Shown in pieces: positions 14,883-23,296 of a DNA stretch of 58,112 nucleotides. The DNA comes from an uncultured Pelagibacteraceae bacterium. GTDB taxonomy: Bacteria > Pseudomonadota > Alphaproteobacteria > Pelagibacterales > Pelagibacteraceae. The stretch is from NCBI GenBank assembly GCA_902558225.1, contig CACEDG010000005.1:1-58112 (forward strand). Direction: 5' to 3'. A model generated the notes under the pieces. That model worked only from the letters and a program-made list of their open reading frames with translations, had not been told where the DNA came from and did not search any database. Numbering within the stretch: position 1 is the stretch's first letter; every line of letters starts with the position of its first letter. The position numbers and the translations under genes are program-made.

Positions 14883-15546
14883 TAATAACTACCTGGTTTT
14901 TTTGTCTCATATCAATTACTTTCAATTTTTTAAATTTTTTCTCATCTAAAATTTTGACTAATAAATTTAATGAGTCTTTTAAATTTTCAGAAGAAAGTTT
15001 TATCAAGATACCAGATTTAATTTTGATATCCCATCTACCTGATTGAAAATAAAATAATTCAGTTATTTGTTGATAATTAAAATTTGATTCATCTATAAAG
15101 TTTTTTAATTTAAAGAAATCGCGGATTTCAAAATCGCCGAATATAATTGGAATGTTCTTTATGGCTTCTTTTGAAGCAATCAATTTACCATTGGAGCCAA
15201 GAGAAAAATATTGTGCATCTTTGATTAAAAAAACTAAAGGTTCAGCTTTTTGTATTTTAACCTCTAAAGTCGATGGATATTTTTTAAAGATTTTGTATTT
15301 TTCAACTAAATTATTTTGATTTAAAATATTTTCAATCTCAGAGCTTTTTAAGAAAAATAAATCTTGTGATTTAATTTGTTCTAATTTCTTTTTTAATAAA
15401 TTAGTATTTTGACTATTAAGTCCTGATATATTTATTTTCTGGATTTTTGGTAACTCAAATTTACTTACATTTTTATTATTAAGACTACAAAACAATAAAA
15501 AAACAAAAAAAAATGGAAAAAATTTTTTATTTATTTGTTGAGGCAT
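14875..15546 (-). CDS. ftsQ: Cell division protein FtsQ
   Basis: N-terminal TM then POTRA-like IQKINISGLNSQNTNLLKKKLEQIKSQDLFFL; between ddl and ftsA-like gene. Confidence 0.88.
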   Translation of the reverse strand: MPQQINKKFFPFFFVFLLFCSLNNKNVSKFELPKIQKINISGLNSQNTNLLKKKLEQIKSQDLFFLKSSEIENILNQNNLVEKYKIFKKYPSTLEVKIQKAEPLVFLIKDAQYFSLGSNGKLIASKEAIKNIPIIFGDFEIRDFFKLKNFIDESNFNYQQITELFYFQSGRWDIKIKSGILIKLSSENLKDSLNLLVKILDEKKFKKLKVIDMRQKNQVVISE

Positions 15547-16441
15547 CCTTTAATATCAGTCTTATTAAATTATAAAAATTAATTCCATAATAATTTGCTA
15601 TTTCTGGAACCAAAGAAAGTTTCGTCATTCCAGGCTGAGTGTTAATTTCAAGTAAATAAAATCTTCCCTTAAAATATTTAAAATCCGATCTTGTTACACC
15701 CCTACAATTAATAAGTTTATGGGTATTTAAAGTAATATTCATTAATTCATCCAGTTTTTTTTTGGGTAAACTAACTGGAATAATATGTTTAGTTTTTGCC
15801 TCAGGATTGTATTTCGCTTTATAATCATAAAATTCTCTTTTTGGCTTTAATTCTATTGCGCCAAGTTTTTTAGTACCTATGATTGCAGATTGAATTTCTC
15901 TACCGGGGATAAATTCCTCAATAATTATACTTTTATATTCTCTGAGTAAATTAAGTTTACTCATAATATTTTTCTTTTTACATATATAAACATTTACACT
16001 TGAGCCCTCATTTATTGGTTTAATCACAACTGGAAATTTTAATTTTTTTTCAATAAGGGAAATTAAATTAGATTTTGATTTATCAAAAGAATAAACAAAA
16101 TATTTAGGTGTTAAGATTTTATTTTTAATAAAAATTTTTTTTGATAGCTCCTTATTCATAGCTATCGCAGATGAGATAACTCCAGAGTGAGTGTAGGGTA
16201 TTTTTGTTGTCTCTAAAATAGTCTGAATATAGCCATCTTCTCCAAACTGACCGTGTAAGGCATTAAAAATAATATTTGGTTTAAATGACTTAATAGTATC
16301 TAATAATTTAAAATTAGGTTCTACAATTTTTACAGGGTGGTGATGTTTTCTAAGTTCCTTAGCTACTTGCTTGCCAGTATCTAGACTAATAATCCTTTCC
16401 TTGGATATGCCACCTGAAATTATTAATATTTTTTTTTTCAA
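15527..16441 (-). CDS. ddl: D-alanine--D-alanine ligase
   Basis: FNALHGQFGEDGYIQTILETTKIPYTHSGV, EGSSVNVYICK, LEINTQPGMTKLSLVPEIA. Confidence 0.96.
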   Translation of the reverse strand: MKKKILIISGGISKERIISLDTGKQVAKELRKHHHPVKIVEPNFKLLDTIKSFKPNIIFNALHGQFGEDGYIQTILETTKIPYTHSGVISSAIAMNKELSKKIFIKNKILTPKYFVYSFDKSKSNLISLIEKKLKFPVVIKPINEGSSVNVYICKKKNIMSKLNLLREYKSIIIEEFIPGREIQSAIIGTKKLGAIELKPKREFYDYKAKYNPEAKTKHIIPVSLPKKKLDELMNITLNTHKLINCRGVTRSDFKYFKGRFYLLEINTQPGMTKLSLVPEIANYYGINFYNLIRLILKDASTNK

Positions 16442-16442
16442 C

Positions 16443-17351
16443 TTACTCCAATATTTTTATTTCTTTTTCTAAAGAAACACCTGTTTTATCTAAAACTTTT
16501 TTTGAAACAAAATTAATCAATTTAGTCATATCATCAAAAGTTGCATTCCCCTCATTCACAAAAAAATTACAGTGTTTTTTTGAAATACTTGCATCACCAA
16601 ATTTTTTATCTAATGGAACTGACTCTTTAATAAGCTCCCACACTTTTTTTTGAGTTTGAGATACAGGATTTTTAAAAGTACTTCCACTTGTCTTAATTTT
16701 GCTAGGTTGGTTTTTTTCTTTTTCAGCTTTAATTCTGTTCATCTCCAATTTGATATTATTTAAGTTATCTTTTTTTCCTCTGAAAGATGCACTTAAAAAA
16801 ATGAGATCATCTGATAAACCACTCTCTCTATATTCAAAGTTAATATCTTTTTTTGCAATAGTTAATACATTCCCTTTTTTATCAATGGCTTGTACAGATA
16901 GTAATATGTCCTTAAATTCTTTTCCAAAACAACCTGCATTCATTTTAATTCCACCCCCTATAGTACCTGGAATACCTGTCAAAAACTCAAATCCTGATAA
17001 TTCATTATTCATTGCGAAAACTGAAAGAGCTTTATCTAAAACAGCACTTCCTGCTATTACGATATCTTCACTAAGTAGTGAAATATTGTTGAAGTTGTTA
17101 CTCAATTTAATCACAACTCCATCATATATTTTATCAGTGATCAAAGTATTTGAGCCTGCACCTAAAATAAATATCTTCTCATCATTTTTCAGTTTTTTTA
17201 AAAAAATTACTAAGTCTTTTAAGTTATCAGCTTTGTAAAAAGCTTTTGTTTTACCTCCAATATTAAACCAATTCATTTTTTTTAGATCATAATCAAATTT
17301 TACTTTGTCTCCAAAATCTTTTAATAAATCTTTTAATTTTTCAATTTTCAT
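16443..17351 (-). CDS. murB: UDP-N-acetylmuramate dehydrogenase
   Basis: FILGAGSNTLITD, GFEFLTGIPGTIGGGIKMNAGCFG, SGSTFKNP. Confidence 0.96.
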   Translation of the reverse strand: MKIEKLKDLLKDFGDKVKFDYDLKKMNWFNIGGKTKAFYKADNLKDLVIFLKKLKNDEKIFILGAGSNTLITDKIYDGVVIKLSNNFNNISLLSEDIVIAGSAVLDKALSVFAMNNELSGFEFLTGIPGTIGGGIKMNAGCFGKEFKDILLSVQAIDKKGNVLTIAKKDINFEYRESGLSDDLIFLSASFRGKKDNLNNIKLEMNRIKAEKEKNQPSKIKTSGSTFKNPVSQTQKKVWELIKESVPLDKKFGDASISKKHCNFFVNEGNATFDDMTKLINFVSKKVLDKTGVSLEKEIKILE

Positions 17352-18745
17352 TTCATTAATTTTGGTAATGTTTTAATCCAACTAGATATAGAGCCTGCAC
17401 CCATCCCAATCACAATTTTTTTTCCATACATATTTCTTTTTAAAAAAATCGCTAATTGTTTTAAATCGTTTACTAAAAACAATTTTACCTTTGAATTTTT
17501 TATAATTTCTTTAGCAAAACTTGAATATTTAAATCCTAATTTTATTTTTTCACCTGCCGTAAAAATTGGACACAGAATAACCGTGTCAGCATTTCTAAAA
17601 GCAAAAGAAAATTCTTTTTTAAGATCTTTTAATCTTGAAATTCTATGAGGTTGAAAAATGCAAACTTTTTCAAAATTTGAATAAACTTTATTTACTCCAT
17701 CCAGCACCATTTTGATTTCTGTTGGATGATGAGCATAATCGTCATAAAAATCGATATTATTATATCTAAATATTTTGCTAAATCGTCTTTCAACACCTTT
17801 AAAGTTTAGTAACCCTTTTTTAATATCTTTAACAGATATGCCAATCGTTAAAGCAACAGCTGTAGCGGCTACAGCATTTCTTACATTATGAATTCCTAAT
17901 AGAGGAATCTTAATATTTTTAATTAATAATTTTTTTTTATTAGGAACATTACTACTTAAGTCAAATTCAGTGTATTTAATATTTTGATTTATTTTTTTTA
18001 TAAAGAAATTAGATTTCGGATTTGTTCCATAGGTATAAAAATTATTAAACTTTAACCTTTTTATGAGACTACGGTTAATTTTATCGTCAATACACACAAA
18101 TGACTTTCCAAAAGAAGGGACTTTTTCAATAAATTGAGTAAAAGAATTTTTCAATTGATCCATTGAGTCATAGAAATCCATGTGTTCTCTATCGATATTT
18201 GTAATTATTGAATAAGTTGAAGGGACGTGTACAAAACTTCCATCAGACTCATCGGCCTCTAAAATAGACCAATCACTTTTACCAAGTCTAGCTGTGTTGT
18301 TAATTGATTTGATTACACCTCCATTAATAATAGTTGGATCTAATTTTGTATTTTGAAAAATTGAGGACACTAAAGAAGTAGTTGTAGTTTTTCCATGAGA
18401 TCCCGCAATAACAATATTTTTGGTCAAAGAAACTATATGGGCTAACATCTTTCCTCTCGAAATTATGGGTAATTTTTTTTTTTTTGCTTCAATTATTTCT
18501 GGATTATTTTTTTTTATTGCTGAAGAAATTACAACTATTGTTGCATTTTTAAGATTTTCTCTTTTTTGTCCAATAAATATTTTAATATTTTCTTTTTTTA
18601 GTCTCGCTATATTTTTATTAATATATTGATCGCTTCCTTGGACTTTAAATCCTTTTTCTTGCATAATCAAAGAAAGTCCACTCATACCAATACCACCAAT
18701 ACCAACGAAGTGAATTATTTCTGTTTTACCTAATTCAATTTTCAT
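17348..18745 (-). CDS. murC: UDP-N-acetylmuramate--L-alanine ligase
   Basis: HFVGIGGIGMSGLSLIMQEKGFKVQGSD, AGSHGKTTTTSLVSSI, DDYAHHPTEI. Confidence 0.97.
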   Translation of the reverse strand: MKIELGKTEIIHFVGIGGIGMSGLSLIMQEKGFKVQGSDQYINKNIARLKKENIKIFIGQKRENLKNATIVVISSAIKKNNPEIIEAKKKKLPIISRGKMLAHIVSLTKNIVIAGSHGKTTTTSLVSSIFQNTKLDPTIINGGVIKSINNTARLGKSDWSILEADESDGSFVHVPSTYSIITNIDREHMDFYDSMDQLKNSFTQFIEKVPSFGKSFVCIDDKINRSLIKRLKFNNFYTYGTNPKSNFFIKKINQNIKYTEFDLSSNVPNKKKLLIKNIKIPLLGIHNVRNAVAATAVALTIGISVKDIKKGLLNFKGVERRFSKIFRYNNIDFYDDYAHHPTEIKMVLDGVNKVYSNFEKVCIFQPHRISRLKDLKKEFSFAFRNADTVILCPIFTAGEKIKLGFKYSSFAKEIIKNSKVKLFLVNDLKQLAIFLKRNMYGKKIVIGMGAGSISSWIKTLPKLMK

Positions 18746-19799
18746 TTATAGCTTTCAATATTTTTTCATTAACATTATTCCAAGTATTTTGATAATTTAA
18801 TCTTTTTAAGTTTTCTTTTTTTTTTAAGTAATCGCTTTTTTTGTCTAAAATTTCATATAATTGTTTCTCAATTTTCTCATCGAATAATTTTTGCTCTAAT
18901 ACCCAGCAACAGTTATTATTTTTGTAAAATTTTGCATTCTCAAGTTGATGATTATCTTTAGATGATGGTAATGGAACTGCAATAAATGGTATGTATAATA
19001 AAGATAATTCAGCTAAAGTTGATGCTCCCGCTCTTGTAATAGAAAGATCCACTTGTTTAATAATTTCCGAAAAATCATCTTTAAAACTAAAAATCTCATT
19101 TTCTAAGTTATTTCTAATATAAAAATCTTTTAAGTTATCAATATTATTCTCATTAGTTTGGTGAATAATTTTAATCTGGAAGTTTTTTGACAACTTGACA
19201 AGAACATTTTTTAAGTGACCGTTAAAAATATTCGCGCTTTGACTACCACCTACAATCAGAATAGTAAATTTATTTTTAGTTTGAGAAATTGATTGTAAAT
19301 TATAAATTTTTTTTCTCACCAAAGGAAAAATAGTTTTGATTTTATTTTTAAATTTTTCTGGAAAATTTTTTATTTCATTGTTATAGCAAAAAATTTTTTT
19401 ACACGAATTAAGAAAGTATCTATTTGAACGCCCTAGCACATGGTTTGGTTCAACTAAATATAAATTTAAATTAAGTAATTTAGAAGCAAAAATTAAGGGT
19501 AAAGACATATACCCCCCAGTAGATATTACTTCACCAATATTATATTTTTTAATAACTAAAAAAGCCTTGATGGTTAATAAAAAAAGCACAAAGAAATTAA
19601 ATGGTAATAAAAAAATATTATTCAATTTTGGTGTGTTAACAATTTCAATTTTATTAATATCTTCATCCAAATATCTCAAGCCCCTTTTATCAGTTGAAAT
19701 AATTACTTTACATTTTTCACGAAGATGATCACTTAAAATTATAGCTGGCACTACGTGCCCTCCTGTGCCACCAGTAGAAATTAAAAAATTTTTTTTCAT
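18735..19799 (-). CDS. murG: Undecaprenyl-PP-MurNAc-pentapeptide GlcNAc transferase
   Basis: STGGTGGHVVPAIILSDHL, GGSQSANIFN, ITRAGASTLAELSLLYIPFIAVPLPSSKDNHQLENA. Confidence 0.96.
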   Translation of the reverse strand: MKKNFLISTGGTGGHVVPAIILSDHLREKCKVIISTDKRGLRYLDEDINKIEIVNTPKLNNIFLLPFNFFVLFLLTIKAFLVIKKYNIGEVISTGGYMSLPLIFASKLLNLNLYLVEPNHVLGRSNRYFLNSCKKIFCYNNEIKNFPEKFKNKIKTIFPLVRKKIYNLQSISQTKNKFTILIVGGSQSANIFNGHLKNVLVKLSKNFQIKIIHQTNENNIDNLKDFYIRNNLENEIFSFKDDFSEIIKQVDLSITRAGASTLAELSLLYIPFIAVPLPSSKDNHQLENAKFYKNNNCCWVLEQKLFDEKIEKQLYEILDKKSDYLKKKENLKRLNYQNTWNNVNEKILKAINEN

Positions 19800-19801
19800 A
19801 A

Positions 19802-20926
19802 TTAATCAATTTTTCTTTTTGTTAAATTTAAAATGATTCCTGATAAAATTGATATGCTTATTATCGATGAACCTCCATAACTTATAAAAGGTAAGGTCAT
19901 ACCTGTGGTAGGAAACAATCTAATATTGACACCTATGTGAATCATTACTTGAAACATAATAAGACTCGAACTACCTACCAAAATTAATTTAACTTTTTCC
20001 TCATTTTCATAATAAACCCGCTTAAATATTGAGTAGATTAATACTAAAAACAAAAATAAAATTAGAATTATGGCAATAACACCAAACTCCTCAGAAATAA
20101 CTGAAATTATATAATCTGTATGAGCTTCTGGAACAGTATTTTTTAATGTTCCTTCACCAACACCTTTACCAAAATAACCGCCACTTATGATTGACTCTAT
20201 CGCTTTATCAGATTGAAAATTGTAAGTGCCAGATCCAGGATCTAAAAAAGATAATATTCTATTTTTTATATATTGAAATTTTCCTATAAAAAATATTAAA
20301 AAAAAGAAAGAAGAAATTAAAGTTAAAAATAATATTGTTAAAAAAATAATATTTATTCCTGATACAAAAATTAAAATTGACCAGCTAAGAAAAACTAACA
20401 AAGTTTGACCAATATCTGGTTGCATTACCAATAATGATGCAACAGCTAATGTCACCAAAAATGACAATGTATACTTAAAAAAAATATTTGTATATTTTTG
20501 ACTACATAAGATTAAACTTATACAAATTATTAGAAAAGGTTTAACCAACTCAATTGGTTGAAATCTTGGTAAAAAATTCAGATCAATCCATCTTTTAGAT
20601 CCTTTTACCTCAATACCTATAAAGGGTACCATTATCAGAAAAATTATTGAAAATAGAAAAATTATTAAGGAAAGCTTTAAAAGCTTATCTTGACTTATAG
20701 ATGATAAAAAAAAGATCACTATTGTGCCAAGAGAAATAAATATTAAATGCTTAAAAAAAAATGAATAATCGTTTGTATCTAACTTATCTGATGCAATTAG
20801 TGAAGTAGAAACTAATGAAAAAAATAACCCAATTAGAAATAATAAAATTATTAAAGATAAAATAAACCTATCAACATTTTTCCACCATTCATAATATAAA
20901 TTAAAAATAGACTTTTTAAATTCCAT
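19802..20926 (-). CDS. ftsW: Peptidoglycan glycosyltransferase FtsW
   Basis: SEDS family: KGSKRWIDLNFLPRFQPIELVKPF, QPDIGQTLLVFLSW, FGVIAIILILFLFLVLIYSIFKR, FPTTGMTLPFISYGGSS. Confidence 0.95.
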   Translation of the reverse strand: MEFKKSIFNLYYEWWKNVDRFILSLIILLFLIGLFFSLVSTSLIASDKLDTNDYSFFFKHLIFISLGTIVIFFLSSISQDKLLKLSLIIFLFSIIFLIMVPFIGIEVKGSKRWIDLNFLPRFQPIELVKPFLIICISLILCSQKYTNIFFKYTLSFLVTLAVASLLVMQPDIGQTLLVFLSWSILIFVSGINIIFLTILFLTLISSFFFLIFFIGKFQYIKNRILSFLDPGSGTYNFQSDKAIESIISGGYFGKGVGEGTLKNTVPEAHTDYIISVISEEFGVIAIILILFLFLVLIYSIFKRVYYENEEKVKLILVGSSSLIMFQVMIHIGVNIRLFPTTGMTLPFISYGGSSIISISILSGIILNLTKRKID

Positions 20927-22211
20927 TTAAGTATCTCTTAATTAATTTGTTAAAATAATAACCTCTTTCCTCGAAATTTTTAAAAGTATCAAATGATGCT
21001 GCACAAGGACTAAATAATATTGTCCAGTGAATAAATCTTTTCTTTTTAATAAATTTGAAAATTTCTTTAATAGCTTTGTTTAAATTATCAAAATTTTTTA
21101 TTTTAACTTTATTTTTTAATTCTTTATTAAAAGGAGTTTTATTTTTACCATAAATAAAAGCCTCAACGTTTAATAGATCAATTTTTTTTAAATTTAGTTT
21201 GTCACCCTTTTTAAAAATTCCGCCCACAAGCCATAAGATATTAAGTTTAGATTTTAAAATATCTTTACTTGATGAGAAACTTGTTGATTTTGAATCATTT
21301 ATAATTGTTAAGTTTTTTTTTTTATAAATGATTTGTTGTCGATATTTTAAACCTTTGAAGTTTTGTAATGTTTTTAACAATAGTTTATTGTTTAGTTTTA
21401 GTTTTTTTGAGATCTCAAAGATAAATGAGAGATTTTCTTTATTATTAGATGTTAAAAAATAATCATTTTTAATTTTTTTGAAAAAATGTTCGTAATTCTT
21501 TTTATAAACTTTAATTATTTTGCAATTGAATTTTTTTGTTTTAAGTTTTTTATTAATAATCCTATTTTCTCCATTTAAATAAGAAAAATCTTTCTTTTTT
21601 TGGGATTCAACCAACTTAAATTTTGCGTTAGTATAATTTTTAAGATTTCTATGTCTTTCAATATGATCAGGACTTATATTGAGAATAAATGCATATTTTG
21701 AGGAAAATAACTGACTATAATCCAACTGATAGGATGAAGTTTCTATAACAAAAAATGTTTTTTTCGTAATTTTTTTTTCAGATAATATAGGATTACCAAT
21801 ATTACCTACAAGTCTCACATCCTTTTTTTGATCCAATAAAACGTCAAATAAAATTTTTGCTGTCGTTGATTTTCCATTTGTACCTGTAATCGCAATACTT
21901 TTATTTTTAAAAAAGGAATAAAAAACATCTAAATCTGTATAAATTTTTGCCAAGTTATCTCTCAAAAATTTTGTTAATTTACAGTTATTAATTGCAATAC
22001 CTGGACTTAAAATAATTCTATCGAAATTTGTCTTAAATATTTCTTTATGATTTATTAAATTAATTTTTGAATTTTGATTAAGTTTTAAATCATCATCAAA
22101 TAAATATATTTTAGCTTTGTTTTTTAAAAATTTATATGTAGAAGTACCACTTTTTCCAAGCCCGTAAATTAATATTTTTTTATTTAAAAAAATATTTTTA
22201 GATATTTTCAT
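20916..22211 (-). CDS. murD: UDP-N-acetylmuramoylalanine--D-glutamate ligase
   Basis: YGLGKSGTSTYKFLKNKA, AITGTNGKSTTAKIL, INDSKSTSFSSS. ORF track extends to 22268 but the ATG at 22211 overlaps the mraY stop (TAATG). Confidence 0.93.
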   Translation of the reverse strand: MKISKNIFLNKKILIYGLGKSGTSTYKFLKNKAKIYLFDDDLKLNQNSKINLINHKEIFKTNFDRIILSPGIAINNCKLTKFLRDNLAKIYTDLDVFYSFFKNKSIAITGTNGKSTTAKILFDVLLDQKKDVRLVGNIGNPILSEKKITKKTFFVIETSSYQLDYSQLFSSKYAFILNISPDHIERHRNLKNYTNAKFKLVESQKKKDFSYLNGENRIINKKLKTKKFNCKIIKVYKKNYEHFFKKIKNDYFLTSNNKENLSFIFEISKKLKLNNKLLLKTLQNFKGLKYRQQIIYKKKNLTIINDSKSTSFSSSKDILKSKLNILWLVGGIFKKGDKLNLKKIDLLNVEAFIYGKNKTPFNKELKNKVKIKNFDNLNKAIKEIFKFIKKKRFIHWTILFSPCAASFDTFKNFEERGYYFNKLIKRYLNGI

Positions 22212-23296
22212 TATCTTAATTTTAAAGTGGCTAAACCTATCAAGGCAAGAATTATAGAAATAATCCAAAATCTAATAACGACTGTGGACTCTGGCCATCC
22301 CTTTTTTTCAAAATGATGATGTATCGGGGCCATTTTGAAAATTCTTTTCCCAGTTAATTTATAAGATATTACTTGAACCATAACCGAAATAGCCTCTAAA
22401 ACAAAAAGACCGCCTGTTATTGCTAATACGATTTCATGTTTTGTGATTATTCCAACAGCACCCAGCGAACCTCCTAAAGATAATGATCCTGTGTCTCCCA
22501 TAAATATTTTTGCTGGTGGAGCGTTAAACCAAAGAAAACCCAAACAAGAACCAATAATTGCGCCACAAAAAATTGAAATTTCTCCCGTGCCCTCGATGTA
22601 AGGTATTTGTAGATAATCTGAAAAGACTATATTTCCAGTTACATAACTTATAAAAGCAAAGCAAGCTGCCACTAATATTACAGGTACTGTAGCTAAACCA
22701 TCAAGTCCATCTGTAAGATTAACTGCGTTAGATGAACCTATTATTACAAATACTGAGAATGGAATAAAAAACCATCCAAGATTCAAGATTAAATTTTTAA
22801 AAAAAGGAAAATACAAATTTGTCATCTCTTGGAAGTCGACATAAGAAATAAAAAAAGTTACTCCTATAACTGCTAAAACAATTTGTAAAATTATTTTTAT
22901 CTTTGACGAAATCCCAGAAGAATTATTATTTTTAATCTTTTTAAAATCATCAAAAGCTCCAAGCAATCCAAAAGAAACTACAATATAAAGACAAAACAAT
23001 ATATTTATATTAGATAAATCTGCCCAACATAATACTGAAATTAACAAACCTATCAGAATAATCACTCCACCCATCGTAGGTGTTCCAATTTTTTTTATAA
23101 TATGATCCTCTGGCCCATCATCTCTTATAGGGTTAAAAATTTTTTGACTTGAAAAAAATTTGATAAATGGACCTCCTATGATTAAAACTATTAGTAGAGA
23201 GGTAAAAACTGACAAGCCAGTCCTAAAAGTAAGATACTTAAAAACATTCAAAAAACTAAACGTATCAACAAAATTTAGTAAAAATTGATAAAGCAT
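22211..23296 (-). CDS. mraY: Phospho-N-acetylmuramoyl-pentapeptide transferase
   Basis: KIGTPTMGGVIILIG, NAVNLTDGLDGLAT, FMGDTGSLSLGGSLGAV, APIHHHFEKKGWPE. Confidence 0.97.
   Translation of the reverse strand: MLYQFLLNFVDTFSFLNVFKYLTFRTGLSVFTSLLIVLIIGGPFIKFFSSQKIFNPIRDDGPEDHIIKKIGTPTMGGVIILIGLLISVLCWADLSNINILFCLYIVVSFGLLGAFDDFKKIKNNNSSGISSKIKIILQIVLAVIGVTFFISYVDFQEMTNLYFPFFKNLILNLGWFFIPFSVFVIIGSSNAVNLTDGLDGLATVPVILVAACFAFISYVTGNIVFSDYLQIPYIEGTGEISIFCGAIIGSCLGFLWFNAPPAKIFMGDTGSLSLGGSLGAVGIITKHEIVLAITGGLFVLEAISVMVQVISYKLTGKRIFKMAPIHHHFEKKGWPESTVVIRFWIISIILALIGLATLKLR

Noticed and set aside
16699-17238. 179-aa + strand ORF antisense to murB
   Set aside because: Shadow ORF; murB on the opposite strand is unambiguous, and the translated product is low-complexity hydrophobic sequence typical of antisense frames in AT-rich genes.
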